Positions 17,023 to 26,044 of a stretch of DNA of 64,000 nucleotides are shown here, piece after piece (within the stretch, counting starts at the first letter, position 1; the number at the start of each line of letters is the position of its first letter). A program made the position numbers and the translations under genes. The stretch covers positions 3,224,001 to 3,288,000 of the forward strand of contig AP018697.1 of assembly GCA_004001285.1 (NCBI GenBank), in the 5' to 3' direction. The stretch is from Arthrobacter sp. MN05-02. GTDB taxonomy: Bacteria > Actinomycetota > Actinomycetes > Actinomycetales > Micrococcaceae. The notes beneath the pieces are model-generated. The model ran no database searches. It was not told the DNA's origin and worked only from the letters and a program-made list of their open reading frames with translations.

Positions 17023-18492
17023 TCAGAGGGAGACGTGGCGGTGTTCGACGCCGAGGAGGGACGCCGCGGCCTTCACGTCGGCGGCCCGGTGGCCCACGCA
17101 CAGGGCCCAGTGGTGGCCGATGCCGGTCTGGCTCCACTCGTCGACCCAGAGCCCGGGGTCTCCGCCGAAGTCCACGCGCGACGTCGTGTTGCCGATGGCC
17201 AGCAGCGGGCCGGGCACCACGGTCCCCTCGGAGGTGATGAAGACGTACGAGCCGTCGGGATCCTGTCCGATGCCGAAGGTCGTGACCGGCCCGTGCCGAA
17301 CGTCGAACTCCACCGAGACGCCCCACCCCCGCTTGCCGTGGTAGACCCCGAGCCCGCGCAGCAGGGGGTCGGCGGCGCTGACGGCGAGGTGGGCCGGCCC
17401 GTCATGGCCCATCTCCACCACGTTGTCGAAGAAGTTCAGGGCCTGGATCTCCGTGAAGGACCCGCCGGCACCCATGGCCTGCGCGGCGAGCATGGCGATC
17501 GACGTCCTCAGCTCGTACTCACCCGCCATCGGCACACCGCGGGCGGTGAGGATGGAGGCGCCGAGGATCATCCCCGCGCCGAGGCGCTCGTGCTGCTCGC
17601 CGGCGAGGCCGCGGTGGTAGTACGCCAGGGAGTCGAGGTCGAACTCGGTGACGAGGCGGTCGAGTCCCACGGAGACCTTCGCACCCCAGGCGAAGTCCTC
17701 GTCGCGTACTGACCCGTCCACGGTGAAGAGGCTCCGGGCCAGGGCTACGCGCTCGCGCACCTGCTCATCGGTCACCTCGCCGACGAGCTCGCGGAGGTCG
17801 TCGAACTCGACGACCTCGACGTGCGAGCCGAACGTCGTCGACACCGTGGTGAGATCGGTGGAGACGTCGAGCATCCCCGGATAGACATGGCCCATGAGCC
17901 CGTGGCGGGCATGCCGCAGCCTGCCCCGTACCCCGGCCGCGTGGACCCACTGGTCGATGCGCTGCCACGCCGACTCCTGCTTCAGGTGTCCCGAGACGGA
18001 GCGGAAGGGGATGCCGGCCCGCCGGAAGACGTTGGCGACCTCGGGCACGGGGCACTGGCCGCAGTAGGCGAGCCACTTCCCGGTGTCGAAGGTCGCGTGG
18101 TCCATGGCCTCGGTGGGCTGCAGGTCGATCACGAGGACCGGTGTCCCGGACCGCTGGGCGATCGGGAGCACCATCGAGGACGTCAGGTACGTGGTCAGGA
18201 AGATGACGATCAGGTCGCAGTCCGCGCGTCGCAGCTGCTCCGCGGCGAGCGCCGCCTCGCGTGCATCGGACACGAAGCCGACGTCGGTCACCTCGGCGTC
18301 GAGCTCGTCGAACCGGGCGGTGACGTAGCGCGCCGACTCCTGCAGCTGCGGCAGCAGGTCGGGGAACTGCGGCCAGTACGCGCCGAGGCCGCCCGAGACG
18401 AGACCGAGGCGGGTCGGACGACGGCGGACCGGCTCGAGCAGTCCCGAGAGGGCCGGCGGGGCGGTGGGCCCGACCGGGGGATCGGTGGTCAT
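17023..18492 (-). CDS. L-fucose/L-arabinose isomerase-family protein
   Basis: A 489-residue protein of the fucose/arabinose isomerase superfamily. The N-terminal Rossmann-like part is visible (LGLVSGGLGAYWPQFPDLL, CDLIVIFLTTYLTSSMVLP), then GHVYPGMLDVSTDLT, and a C-terminal part with GAGGSFTEIQALNFF and FVMDH-like acidic/His positions (EMGHDGPAHLAVS). The ATG at 18492 is preceded by AGGAG. Its place between the rhamnose transporter and rhaM suggests a second isomerase or a related sugar, since a conventional rhaI exists at 24.9 kb. The real substrate is unknown. Confidence 0.75.
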   Translation of the reverse strand: MTTDPPVGPTAPPALSGLLEPVRRRPTRLGLVSGGLGAYWPQFPDLLPQLQESARYVTARFDELDAEVTDVGFVSDAREAALAAEQLRRADCDLIVIFLTTYLTSSMVLPIAQRSGTPVLVIDLQPTEAMDHATFDTGKWLAYCGQCPVPEVANVFRRAGIPFRSVSGHLKQESAWQRIDQWVHAAGVRGRLRHARHGLMGHVYPGMLDVSTDLTTVSTTFGSHVEVVEFDDLRELVGEVTDEQVRERVALARSLFTVDGSVRDEDFAWGAKVSVGLDRLVTEFDLDSLAYYHRGLAGEQHERLGAGMILGASILTARGVPMAGEYELRTSIAMLAAQAMGAGGSFTEIQALNFFDNVVEMGHDGPAHLAVSAADPLLRGLGVYHGKRGWGVSVEFDVRHGPVTTFGIGQDPDGSYVFITSEGTVVPGPLLAIGNTTSRVDFGGDPGLWVDEWSQTGIGHHWALCVGHRAADVKAAASLLGVEHRHVSL

Positions 18493-18566
18493 GGTGCTCC
18501 TGGGACGACGGGTGGGACGGGATGACGGGTGCGACGACGGGGACGTGGAGAGGACAGGACGGGAAA

Positions 18567-18599
18567 GGGGCGGGGCGCCTGCGAAGGGCACCCCGCCCC
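18567..18599 (-). terminator. GC-rich hairpin downstream of rhaS
   Basis: A 9-bp perfect stem, GGGGCGGGG with CCCCGCCCC, and a 15-nt loop lies just after the rhaS stop; on the minus strand it is followed by TTT. It may reduce read-through from the transporter genes into the isomerase and rhaM. Confidence 0.5.
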
Positions 18600-18608
18600 G
18601 ACGGACGA

Positions 18609-19673
18609 CTAGAAGTCGTAGTCGTCGATGTTCTCCGCGTTGAACTGCGTGGGCGGTCCGACGAGGACCACTCCGCCCTCGCCGATCTCACGCTCGCCGA
18701 GCTCGCCGGCCTCGAAGGTGTCACCGGTCTCCCCGGTGATGTCGCCGTCGGCCAGTGCCTTGCCCGCGAAGGCCGCAACGTAGCCGAGTTGTGCCGGATC
18801 CCAGAGGGCGAACTCGGTCACGGTTCCGTCCTTGACGAACGGGCGCATCTCGTTCGGCAGGCCGAGGCCCGTGAGCGCGACCTTGCCCTTGTACTCGGAG
18901 GTGGAGAGGTACCGGGCGGTCGCCGCGATGCCGACCGTGGTGGGCGAGATGATGCCCTTCAGGTCCGGGTACGCCTGCAGGAGGCCCTGCGCCTCCTGGA
19001 AGGACTTGGTGTCGTCGTCGTCGCCGTAGACCTTGGCCACGAGTTCGATGTCCGCGTAGTCCGGGTTGGACGCCAGCTCCTCCTCCATGTACTTGATCCA
19101 CTCGTTCTGGTTGGTGGCGTTGGCCGTGGCCGAGAGGATGGCGATCTCACCTTCCCCGCCGATCTGCTCGGAGATCAGTTCGAGCTGGATCAGGGCCACG
19201 TCCTTCGCGTCGACCTGGCTGACGAAGAGGTCGCGGTAGTCGGGATTGGTGTCGGAGTCGAACGCGACGATCTTCGAACCCGCGGCGCGGGCTTCCTCGA
19301 GGGCCGGTCCGACGGCGTCGGGATCGTTCGCGGCGATCACGATCACATTGGTGCCGCGCTGCGTCTCGGCGTTGATGAAGGACACCTGGCTCGACGCGCT
19401 GGCGTCCAGCGGACCGACCACCTCGGAGGAGGCGAACCCTGCCTCCGCCGCACCGTCCTCGCCGCCGCCCAGGACCACGTCGGTGTAGGGATTGTTGAGC
19501 TGCTTGGGGATGAACGTGATCGTCTGCTCGCCGTCCGACCCGCTGCCACCCTCGCTGCCGCCGCCCTCGGAGGCAGCGCCGCCGCCGCAGGCGCTGAGGA
19601 CCAGCGCGGCGCTCGTTGCCAGGGCCGCGAGAGCCGCCCGGCGCCCGGTGGATCCGGAGTGGATAAACCTCAT
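18609..19673 (-). CDS. rhaS: Rhamnose ABC transporter substrate-binding lipoprotein
   Basis: A 354-residue periplasmic-binding-protein family lipoprotein. The signal peptide ends with a lipobox LSAC (Cys29), followed by a Gly/Ser linker (about 30-48). The core starts FIPKQLNNPYTDVVL, typical of RhaS/autoinducer-2-like binding proteins, with FDSDTNPDYRDLFVSQVD and ISPTTVGIAATARYL further on. The ATG at 19673 follows GGAAG. It binds extracellular L-rhamnose and delivers it to the RhaP/RhaQ pore. The specificity rests on the locus. Confidence 0.88.
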   Translation of the reverse strand: MRFIHSGSTGRRAALAALATSAALVLSACGGGAASEGGGSEGGSGSDGEQTITFIPKQLNNPYTDVVLGGGEDGAAEAGFASSEVVGPLDASASSQVSFINAETQRGTNVIVIAANDPDAVGPALEEARAAGSKIVAFDSDTNPDYRDLFVSQVDAKDVALIQLELISEQIGGEGEIAILSATANATNQNEWIKYMEEELASNPDYADIELVAKVYGDDDDTKSFQEAQGLLQAYPDLKGIISPTTVGIAATARYLSTSEYKGKVALTGLGLPNEMRPFVKDGTVTEFALWDPAQLGYVAAFAGKALADGDITGETGDTFEAGELGEREIGEGGVVLVGPPTQFNAENIDDYDF

Positions 19674-19734
19674 TGTTTCTTCCTTTCGATGGGCGCTGGG
19701 AACCAGACGCCGGGTGCAACACCAGGGGGACGGC

Positions 19735-20910
19735 CTAGGGAAGTGGAGCAGTGCGGACACGCCTGGCATGGCGGGCCCCCTTGATGGCGGACGCGATGTT
19801 CGGCGCCACCACCGAGATGATGAGCAAGGGGCCCGTCACGATGATGAGGACCACCTCGGAGACGCGGTCCAGCTTCAGGGCGTAGTTGATGGTGCCGATC
19901 AGCAGCACACCGGCGAGCACGCCCGGGATGGAGCCCTTGCCACCGAAGATCGACACGCCGCCGAGCAGTACCGCCGCGATGACGGCGAGTTCGAGGCCGC
20001 TCGCGTTGTCGCTGCGGGCGCTGGAGTACCGCAGGGTCCAGTAGATGCCCGCGAACGCCGACACGGTCCCGGTGGCCAGGTACAGCAGGAACTTCGAGCG
20101 TGCGACGTCGATCCCGACGAACGTCGCGGCTTCCTTGCTGTAGCCGAGGGCGAAGAGCCCGCGGCCGAAGGGTGTGAAGTGCAGGACGACGGCGAAGGCG
20201 ATGATGAGCAGGACGACGCCGACCATGACCGTGGGGATGCCCGTCCCGCCGATCTTCGAGGTGAAGAAGGCAGTGAGGCCGGGAGGGAAGTTCGCCACGG
20301 CGTTGTCGCCGATCACCACGAGCGCCAGGCCCCGGAACAGGGCGAGCGTACCGATGGTGACGGCGAGGGACGGTAGACCGAGATACGCGATGAGCACCCC
20401 GTTGAAGGCGCCCGCCACGAGGCCGGCCAGCACGCATACCACCAGGACGAGCGCGATCGGCATGCCGCCCTGCCAGAGGACTCCCATGAGGGCGCTGGTG
20501 AGGCCTGCGATGCTCGCGACCGAGAGGTCGATCTCCCCCGAGATGATGACGAGCGTCATCGGCAGGGCGATGAGCAGGGTCGGGATGACGTCGAGGAGCA
20601 GGAAGCCCACGGTGACCGGTGACGCGAACCGCGGGATCACGAGGCTCGCGTAGATCACCACGACGAGCAACACGTAGATCATGACGGCGTCACGTCCGAG
20701 CAGGATGCGGGCGGCGCCGGTGCGCCACTTGGGGACCGCCAGCACCGTGGAGGTGTCGGCAGCGGCACGCCCCGGCTTCTGGCGCTTCTCCGCCCGCGGC
20801 CTGGTGCTTCCGGGTGTTGCGGCCATGCGCTCGCCTTTCGTTGGAGGGCCGGTCTCCGGCTCGTGCCCTTCGGGTTGGACCACGGTCGGTGCACCTGAGG
20901 GATCAGACAT
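19735..20910 (-). CDS. rhaQ: Rhamnose ABC transporter permease
   Basis: A 391-residue ribose/rhamnose-type inner-membrane permease with about 10 hydrophobic segments from residue 75 onward. Hallmarks are VIISGEIDLSVASIAGLTSA and the C-terminal AVIAAVLLGGVSIFGGKGS (EAA-like contact with the ATPase). The ATG at 20910 overlaps the rhaP stop by 8 nt, which suggests coupling; an internal ATG at 20826 would remove a long disordered N-terminus and is possible. Confidence 0.85.
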   Translation of the reverse strand: MSDPSGAPTVVQPEGHEPETGPPTKGERMAATPGSTRPRAEKRQKPGRAAADTSTVLAVPKWRTGAARILLGRDAVMIYVLLVVVIYASLVIPRFASPVTVGFLLLDVIPTLLIALPMTLVIISGEIDLSVASIAGLTSALMGVLWQGGMPIALVLVVCVLAGLVAGAFNGVLIAYLGLPSLAVTIGTLALFRGLALVVIGDNAVANFPPGLTAFFTSKIGGTGIPTVMVGVVLLIIAFAVVLHFTPFGRGLFALGYSKEAATFVGIDVARSKFLLYLATGTVSAFAGIYWTLRYSSARSDNASGLELAVIAAVLLGGVSIFGGKGSIPGVLAGVLLIGTINYALKLDRVSEVVLIIVTGPLLIISVVAPNIASAIKGARHARRVRTAPLP

Positions 20911-21951
20911 TGCGGGCCTCCGCGATCCGGAGCTTGCGGGCCGACCGCACGCCGGCGATCCGGTCGATGACGACGGCGGCGAGGATCAGGATGCCCACGA
21001 TGGCCTGCTGCCAGAACTTGTCCACGCGCAGCGCGGTCAGGGGCGCTCGTGATGGTGGTCAGCAGCAGGGCACCGATGGCGGCCCCCACGACGGTGCCGC
21101 TGCCACCGAAGATCGCGACACCGCCCACCACCGCCGCGGCGACGACGTCGAGCTCCAGGCCCGACCCCGTCGTCGCGCCCACGGAGTTGAAGCGGCTCGC
21201 GTACAGCACGCCGGCCAGGCCCGCGAGCAGGCCGTTCACCACGAAGGCGAGCAGCACCCGGCGCGTCACGGGGATGCCGAAGAGCCGTGCGGCGTCGGGC
21301 TCGGACCCGATGGCGTAGAGGTCGCGGCCCGGCCGGGTGCCGAGCATGTAGACGGCCACGATCGCGACGACGACCACCGCGATCAGGGTGATCACGGGAA
21401 ATCCGAGGAGCGTGTCCACCGAGAGGTTGCCGAAGGCCTCGGGGCGGTCGCCTGCGAAGTACTGCGTACCGCCCGCCCAGGCGTTGTTGATGCCGCGGAA
21501 GATGTAGAGCGTCCCGAGCGTGATGACGAGTGCCGGGACCTTCGCGACGGTGATCAGCAGGCCGTTGAGCGCACCGAGTACCGCGCCGAAGAGCATGCCG
21601 AGGACGAACACCGCGATGATCGGCAGGTCCGGTGCGGCGACGAAGATGCTACCCGTCCCGAACGCCACGAGTCCCGAGGATGGACCCGACGGACAGGTCG
21701 ATGTTCCGGGTGATGATCACGAGTGTCTGTCCGACGGCGAGGATCATCAGGATGGTGGCGTTCAGGAGCAGGTCCTTGACGCCCTGCTCGCTGAGGAAGA
21801 GCGGATTGATGGCCGCGGTCACCGCGACGAGCACCACGAGGGCGAGGATCACCGGGAGCTCGCGCAGCCGGAAAAAGGATGCGAACGCCGAGGGCCGCTC
21901 GTGCCCCGGGGTGGAGTGCGCGGGAGCCGCGCTCTTGCTGTCGAGGCTCAT
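20903..21951 (-). pseudogene. rhaP: Rhamnose ABC permease RhaP, interrupted by two +1 frameshifts
   Basis: The gene starts at the ATG that overlaps the rhaT stop (ATGA) and encodes a permease with the [11 protein letters not shown] motif. The frame breaks at 21673-21675, where a GGG on the coding strand should be GG (giving [12 protein letters not shown]). It breaks again at 21040-21043, where CCCC should be CCC (giving ITSALTALRVDKFW). Removing one base at each site gives a continuous protein of 348 residues ending KLRIAEARNV. Both sites are homopolymers, so sequencing or assembly error is more likely than inactivation. If real, uptake through this system would be lost. Confidence 0.8.
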
Positions 21952-23501
21952 CGCGAGGACTCCAGGGATGCGGTGGCGGCGTGCATGACGGTTTCGGCGG
22001 TGGCTTCGGCGCGGTCGAGCCGGCCGGTGATCCGGCCTTCCCGCATCACCAGGACGCGGTCCGCCATGCCGAGCACCTCGGGGAGTTCGGATGAGATCAT
22101 GAGGATCGCGATCCCCCGGCCCGCGAGCTCGGAGATGAGGCGGTGCACCTCGCTCTTGGTACCCACGTCGATCCCCCGCGTGGGCTCGTCGATGATGAGG
22201 AGCTTGGGATCCGTGGCGAGCCACTTGGCGAGCACGACCTTCTGCTGGTTGCCGCCGGACAGGGTGGAGACGGCGTGCTCGGGCGAGCCGGCCTTGACCT
22301 GGAGCCGCTTGCCCCAGGTCTGGGCTGCCTCGCGCTCCGCCCGTCCGCTGATGATGCCGAACCTGGCGAGCGAATGGCGGAGCGTGAGGGCCGCATTCCG
22401 CTCGACGGACAGCTCCATGACCAGGCCCTGCTTCCTGCGGTCCTCGGGGACGAACCCGATCCCGGCGTCGATCGCAGCCCGGGGGTCCTTGCGGCGCAGC
22501 GGGCGACCGGACATCTCGACGGTTCCCGACTCGTACCGGTCGATGCCGAAGACCGCCCGTGCCACCTCCGTCCGCCCGGCCCCCACCAGCCCGGACAGGG
22601 CGACGATCTCGCCGGCCCGCACCTCGAAGTCGATGTCGTGGAAGACACCGGGGCGCGTCAGCCCGCTCACGCGCAGCACGACGTCGCCGGTCTCGGTCTC
22701 GGTCTTGGGGAAGAGGGCGTCGATGTCGCGGCCCACCATCTCGCGGACGATCGCCTGGACCGACGTCGCCTCCGTCGCGTGGGTGGCGATGTAGGTGCCG
22801 TCCCGCATGACCGTGATGCGGTCGCACAACCGGAAGACCTCCTCGAAGCGGTGCGAGATGAAGAGGATGCCGCTGCCGGCATCGCGCAGGCGGCGGGCGA
22901 CGGCGAAGAGGCGGTCCACCTCGACCCCGCTCAGTGCGGCGGTCGGCTCGTCCATGACCAGGATGCGCGCGTCGAGGGAGATGGCTTTCGCGATCTCGAT
23001 GATCTGCTGGTCCGCGATCGACAGCCCCTCCGCCACGCGGTCCGGATCGATCGGGACGCCGAGCTGGTCGAAGAGGTCCTTCGCGCGGCGGCGCATCTCG
23101 GTCCGGCTGATGAGGCCCAGGCGCCCCTTCGGCTGGCGTCCGATGAAGATGTTCTCGGCGACCGTGAGGTCGGGGAAGAGCGTGGGCTCCTGGTAGATGA
23201 CCGAGATGCCGGCCGCCTTGCTGTCCGCGACGGTGCGGAAGTTGACGGGCTGTCCCCCGACGAGGAACTCCCCGGCGTCGGGCTGGTGGACGCCCGCGAG
23301 GATCTTCACGAGCGTCGACTTCCCGGCGCCGTTCTCGCCCACCAGTGCGTGGATCTCGCCGGCGGCGAGGTCGATCGTCCCGTCCGCCAGGGCGACGACC
23401 GGACCGAACGTCTTCAGTGCCCCTCGGAGCGTCAGCACGGGCGTGCGTGCCGGTGCGGCGGGTTCCGGGGCGTCCCCACCGCGGCCATCAGGATGCGTCA
23501 C
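21948..23501 (-). CDS. rhaT: Rhamnose ABC transporter ATP-binding protein (two ABC domains)
   Basis: A 517-residue double ATPase of the sugar-import (RbsA-like) type. The first domain has Walker [10 protein letters not shown], signature GLSIADQQ and Walker [12 protein letters not shown]. The second has a degenerate A loop ([11 protein letters not shown]), signature LSGGNQQK and [14 protein letters not shown], as is usual in this family. It energises sugar import. It is the first gene of the leftward operon, with an operator 20 nt upstream of its start. Confidence 0.92.
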   Translation of the reverse strand: MTHPDGRGGDAPEPAAPARTPVLTLRGALKTFGPVVALADGTIDLAAGEIHALVGENGAGKSTLVKILAGVHQPDAGEFLVGGQPVNFRTVADSKAAGISVIYQEPTLFPDLTVAENIFIGRQPKGRLGLISRTEMRRRAKDLFDQLGVPIDPDRVAEGLSIADQQIIEIAKAISLDARILVMDEPTAALSGVEVDRLFAVARRLRDAGSGILFISHRFEEVFRLCDRITVMRDGTYIATHATEATSVQAIVREMVGRDIDALFPKTETETGDVVLRVSGLTRPGVFHDIDFEVRAGEIVALSGLVGAGRTEVARAVFGIDRYESGTVEMSGRPLRRKDPRAAIDAGIGFVPEDRRKQGLVMELSVERNAALTLRHSLARFGIISGRAEREAAQTWGKRLQVKAGSPEHAVSTLSGGNQQKVVLAKWLATDPKLLIIDEPTRGIDVGTKSEVHRLISELAGRGIAILMISSELPEVLGMADRVLVMREGRITGRLDRAEATAETVMHAATASLESSR

Positions 23502-23521
23502 TGCAATCTCCTCAGGAAAAA

Positions 23522-23533
23522 TGAATCGTTTCA
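23522..23533. promoter_or_regulatory. Operator of the rhamnose transporter operon (LacI-type)
   Basis: The sequence TGAATCGTTTCA is a near-palindrome with a central CG, as LacI-family operators have. The exact reverse complement occurs in the promoter of the catabolic operon at 24749-24760. Located 20 nt before the rhaT start. Confidence 0.75.
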
Positions 23534-23603
23534 GAGCAACGGTCCATACCGAATAGTAGGCGTGACCCAGATCACCGTCAACAGTCCGGATCGAACTGCG
23601 ATC

Positions 23604-24656
23604 TCACCCTCCGGCCGGTGCCGGCGATCCCGCGACCGGAGCGGGCGCGGTGGTGCTCCCGCGTTCCACGAGCTCGGGGTCGAAGATCACCTGCCGCCGC
23701 CGCGAGTCCGGCCGCTCGATCTCTTCGAGCAGGAGCTCGACGGCTGTGCGTCCCATGAGTTCCGTGGGCTTGCGGACGCTCGTGAGGGGGACGACGGCGG
23801 AGGCGGAGAAGTCGATGTCGTCGTACCCGATGAGCGCCAGGTCCTCGGGGATCCGGAGGCCGCGGATCAGCAGGACCGCCTGCATGACGCCGATGGCGAG
23901 AAGATCGTTGGCGCAGAAGATCCCGTCGGGCAGCTCCCCCGCCCGGCGCTGCGCGATCGCCTCCCCGACGTCGCGGCCCGCGAGGACCGTCATGGCATCC
24001 GCCTCGACGACCTCCAGCACCGCGCCGTCATGCTCCTCCACGGCCTGGCGTGCCCCCGTCAGACGGTCCGCCACCTGCCGGTAGTCCGCCCTGGTGCCCA
24101 CGAAGACGATCCGGCGGCGCCCTGCCGCCAGCAGGTGCCGCACCGCCATGTACCCGCCGGCGACGTCGTCCACGGACACCGAACTGCAGCGGCGCTGCGG
24201 ATCGACGCGGTCCACGAGCACCACGGGCATGCCGCGCTTGCGCAGCGCCTCGACGCGGGCACCCACGTCCCCGACCGGGGAGATGAGCATGCCCTGGACG
24301 CGCTGCTGCTCGAAGACGTCGATGTACCTCGCCTCACGTCCGGCGTCCTGGCCGCTGTCCCCCAGCACCACCGTGCTGCCGTTCTCGGCGGCGCAGTCCT
24401 CGGCGGCACGCGCCAGGGACGAGAAGAAGGGGTTGCCGACGTCGAGCACGATCAGGCCGATGGTGCGGCTCTGGCCCGCCCTCAACTGCCGGGCGGCGTC
24501 GTTGCGCACGAAGCCGAGGTCGTCGATCGCCCCCTGGACGCGCTCGCGCGTGGCGGCCGAGACCCGTGCGGGGTGGTTCAGCACGTTGGAGACCGTGCCG
24601 ATCGCCACTCCCGCCCGGTCGGCAACGTCCTTGATGCTGACTGGTCGGCTGTCCAT
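23604..24656 (-). CDS. LacI-family regulator of the rhamnose genes
   Basis: A 350-residue LacI/GalR protein. The HTH is at residues 7-27 (IKDVADRAGVAIGTVSNVLN), then the hinge helix with RVQGAIDDLGF and QLRAGQSRTIGLIV, and a sugar-binding domain with a GYDDIDFSASAVVPLTSV end. The ATG at 24656 is the family-typical start; the open frame continues upstream. It sits between the two rhamnose operons and is the natural candidate to bind the shared 12-bp operator. The inducer (rhamnose, rhamnulose or a phosphate) is unknown. Confidence 0.88.
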   Translation of the reverse strand: MDSRPVSIKDVADRAGVAIGTVSNVLNHPARVSAATRERVQGAIDDLGFVRNDAARQLRAGQSRTIGLIVLDVGNPFFSSLARAAEDCAAENGSTVVLGDSGQDAGREARYIDVFEQQRVQGMLISPVGDVGARVEALRKRGMPVVLVDRVDPQRRCSSVSVDDVAGGYMAVRHLLAAGRRRIVFVGTRADYRQVADRLTGARQAVEEHDGAVLEVVEADAMTVLAGRDVGEAIAQRRAGELPDGIFCANDLLAIGVMQAVLLIRGLRIPEDLALIGYDDIDFSASAVVPLTSVRKPTELMGRTAVELLLEEIERPDSRRRQVIFDPELVERGSTTAPAPVAGSPAPAGG

Positions 24657-24735
24657 GGATTCCTCGAAGCTCGGGTCCGGTCCGGCTTCGGCGCCGGAAG
24701 GACTGTTGACACTCGGTCTAGGGCAAGGATAACTT

Positions 24736-24760
24736 TGAAACGTGCCAATGAAACGATTCA
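24736..24760. promoter_or_regulatory. Operator region of the rhamnose catabolic operon
   Basis: TGAAACGATTCA at 24749-24760 is the reverse complement of the site before rhaT. A half-site TGAAACG lies 13 bases earlier (24736-24742). The region lies between the divergent LacI gene and rhaI, so the regulator may also control itself. Confidence 0.75.
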
Positions 24761-24877
24761 AAGGCATGGTAATTTTGCTTACCTCTCCCGACCCGTCCGG
24801 GGTGGAGGAAGATCCCGAAGAAATCGCCGCCCGAGGTGTGATGGAGCACCCGGTCGCCATCACGCTGGAGAGAGTAC

Positions 24878-26044
24878 ATGACTGTCATCGACGACATTTC
24901 GGCGGAGCTGGAGCAGCTCGCCATCGAGGTGCCCTCCTGGGCCTACGGCAATTCCGGAACCCGCTTCAAGGTGTTCGCCACCCCGGGCACACCGCGTACG
25001 GTGCAGGAGAAGATCGCGGACGCGGGCATGGTCAACAGGCTGACGGGCCTCGCCCCGAGCGTGGCCCTGCACATCCCGTGGGACAAGGTGGATGACTACG
25101 GGGTCCTCGCAGAGCACGCCGCGGAGCACGGCGTGAAGCTGGGAACCATCAACAGCAACACGTTCCAGGACGACGACTACAAGTTCGGCAGCCTCACGCA
25201 CAGCGATGCGGCGGTGCGGAACAAGGCGATCGACCACATGTACGAGTGCATCGAGGTCATGAACGTCACGGGCTCCCGCGACCTGAAGATCTGGCTCGCT
25301 GACGGCTCCAACTACCCCGGCCAGGCAGACATGCGCTCCCGCCAGGACTGGCTGCAGGACTCGCTGCGGAAGGTCTACGACCGCCTCGGCGAGGACCAGC
25401 GACTGGTCCTGGAGTACAAGTTCTTCGAGCCGGCCTTCTATCACACGGACGTCCCCGACTGGGGCACCTCCTACGCGCACTGCCTGCAGCTCGGCGAGAA
25501 GGCCCTCGTCTGCCTGGACACCGGCCACCACGCTCCCGGGACCAACATCGAGTTCATCGTCGCCCAGCTGATCCGCCTCGGGAAGCTCGGCTCCTTCGAC
25601 TTCAACTCGCGTTTCTACGCGGACGACGACCTGATCGTGGGAGCCGCGGATCCGTTCCAGCTGTTCCGCATCATGGCCGAGGTGGTCCGCGGTGGCGGCC
25701 TCTCGCCCGAGAGCGGGATCGCGCTCATGCTCGACCAGTGCCACAACCTGGAGGAGAAGATCCCCGGCCAGATCCGCTCGGTGCTGAACGTGCAGGAGAT
25801 GACGGCGCGGGCCCTGCTCATCGACCGGCCCGCGCTGACCGCCGCGCAGGAATCCGGCGACGTCCTGGCCGCCAACGCGATCCTGATGGACGCCTTCTAC
25901 ACCGACGTGCGCCCGGGCCTGGCCTCCTGGCGCGAGTCGAAGGGCCTTCCGGCCGATCCGATGGACGCCTACCGCGCCAGCGGCTACCAGGGCCGGATCA
26001 ACAGCGAACGACAGGGCGGCCAGCAGGCCGGATGGGGAGCATGA
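24878..26044 (+). CDS. rhaI: L-rhamnose isomerase
   Basis: A 388-residue TIM-barrel isomerase of the RhaI type. Characteristic stretches are WAYGNSGTRFKVFATPG, LKIWLADGSNYPGQADMRSR, VLEYKFFEPAFYHTDVPDWG (metal Glu and Asp), CLDTGHHAPGTNIEF and GSFDFNSRFYADDDL (metal Asp). It converts L-rhamnose to L-rhamnulose. Its stop overlaps the start of the aldolase fusion (ATGA), so the two are translationally coupled. Confidence 0.92.
   Translation: MTVIDDISAELEQLAIEVPSWAYGNSGTRFKVFATPGTPRTVQEKIADAGMVNRLTGLAPSVALHIPWDKVDDYGVLAEHAAEHGVKLGTINSNTFQDDDYKFGSLTHSDAAVRNKAIDHMYECIEVMNVTGSRDLKIWLADGSNYPGQADMRSRQDWLQDSLRKVYDRLGEDQRLVLEYKFFEPAFYHTDVPDWGTSYAHCLQLGEKALVCLDTGHHAPGTNIEFIVAQLIRLGKLGSFDFNSRFYADDDLIVGAADPFQLFRIMAEVVRGGGLSPESGIALMLDQCHNLEEKIPGQIRSVLNVQEMTARALLIDRPALTAAQESGDVLAANAILMDAFYTDVRPGLASWRESKGLPADPMDAYRASGYQGRINSERQGGQQAGWGA

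Noticed and set aside
21649..22827. Arg-rich frame ending in permease-like sequence
   Set aside because: Only its last 100 residues are real (start of rhaP); the rest is a shadow of rhaT.
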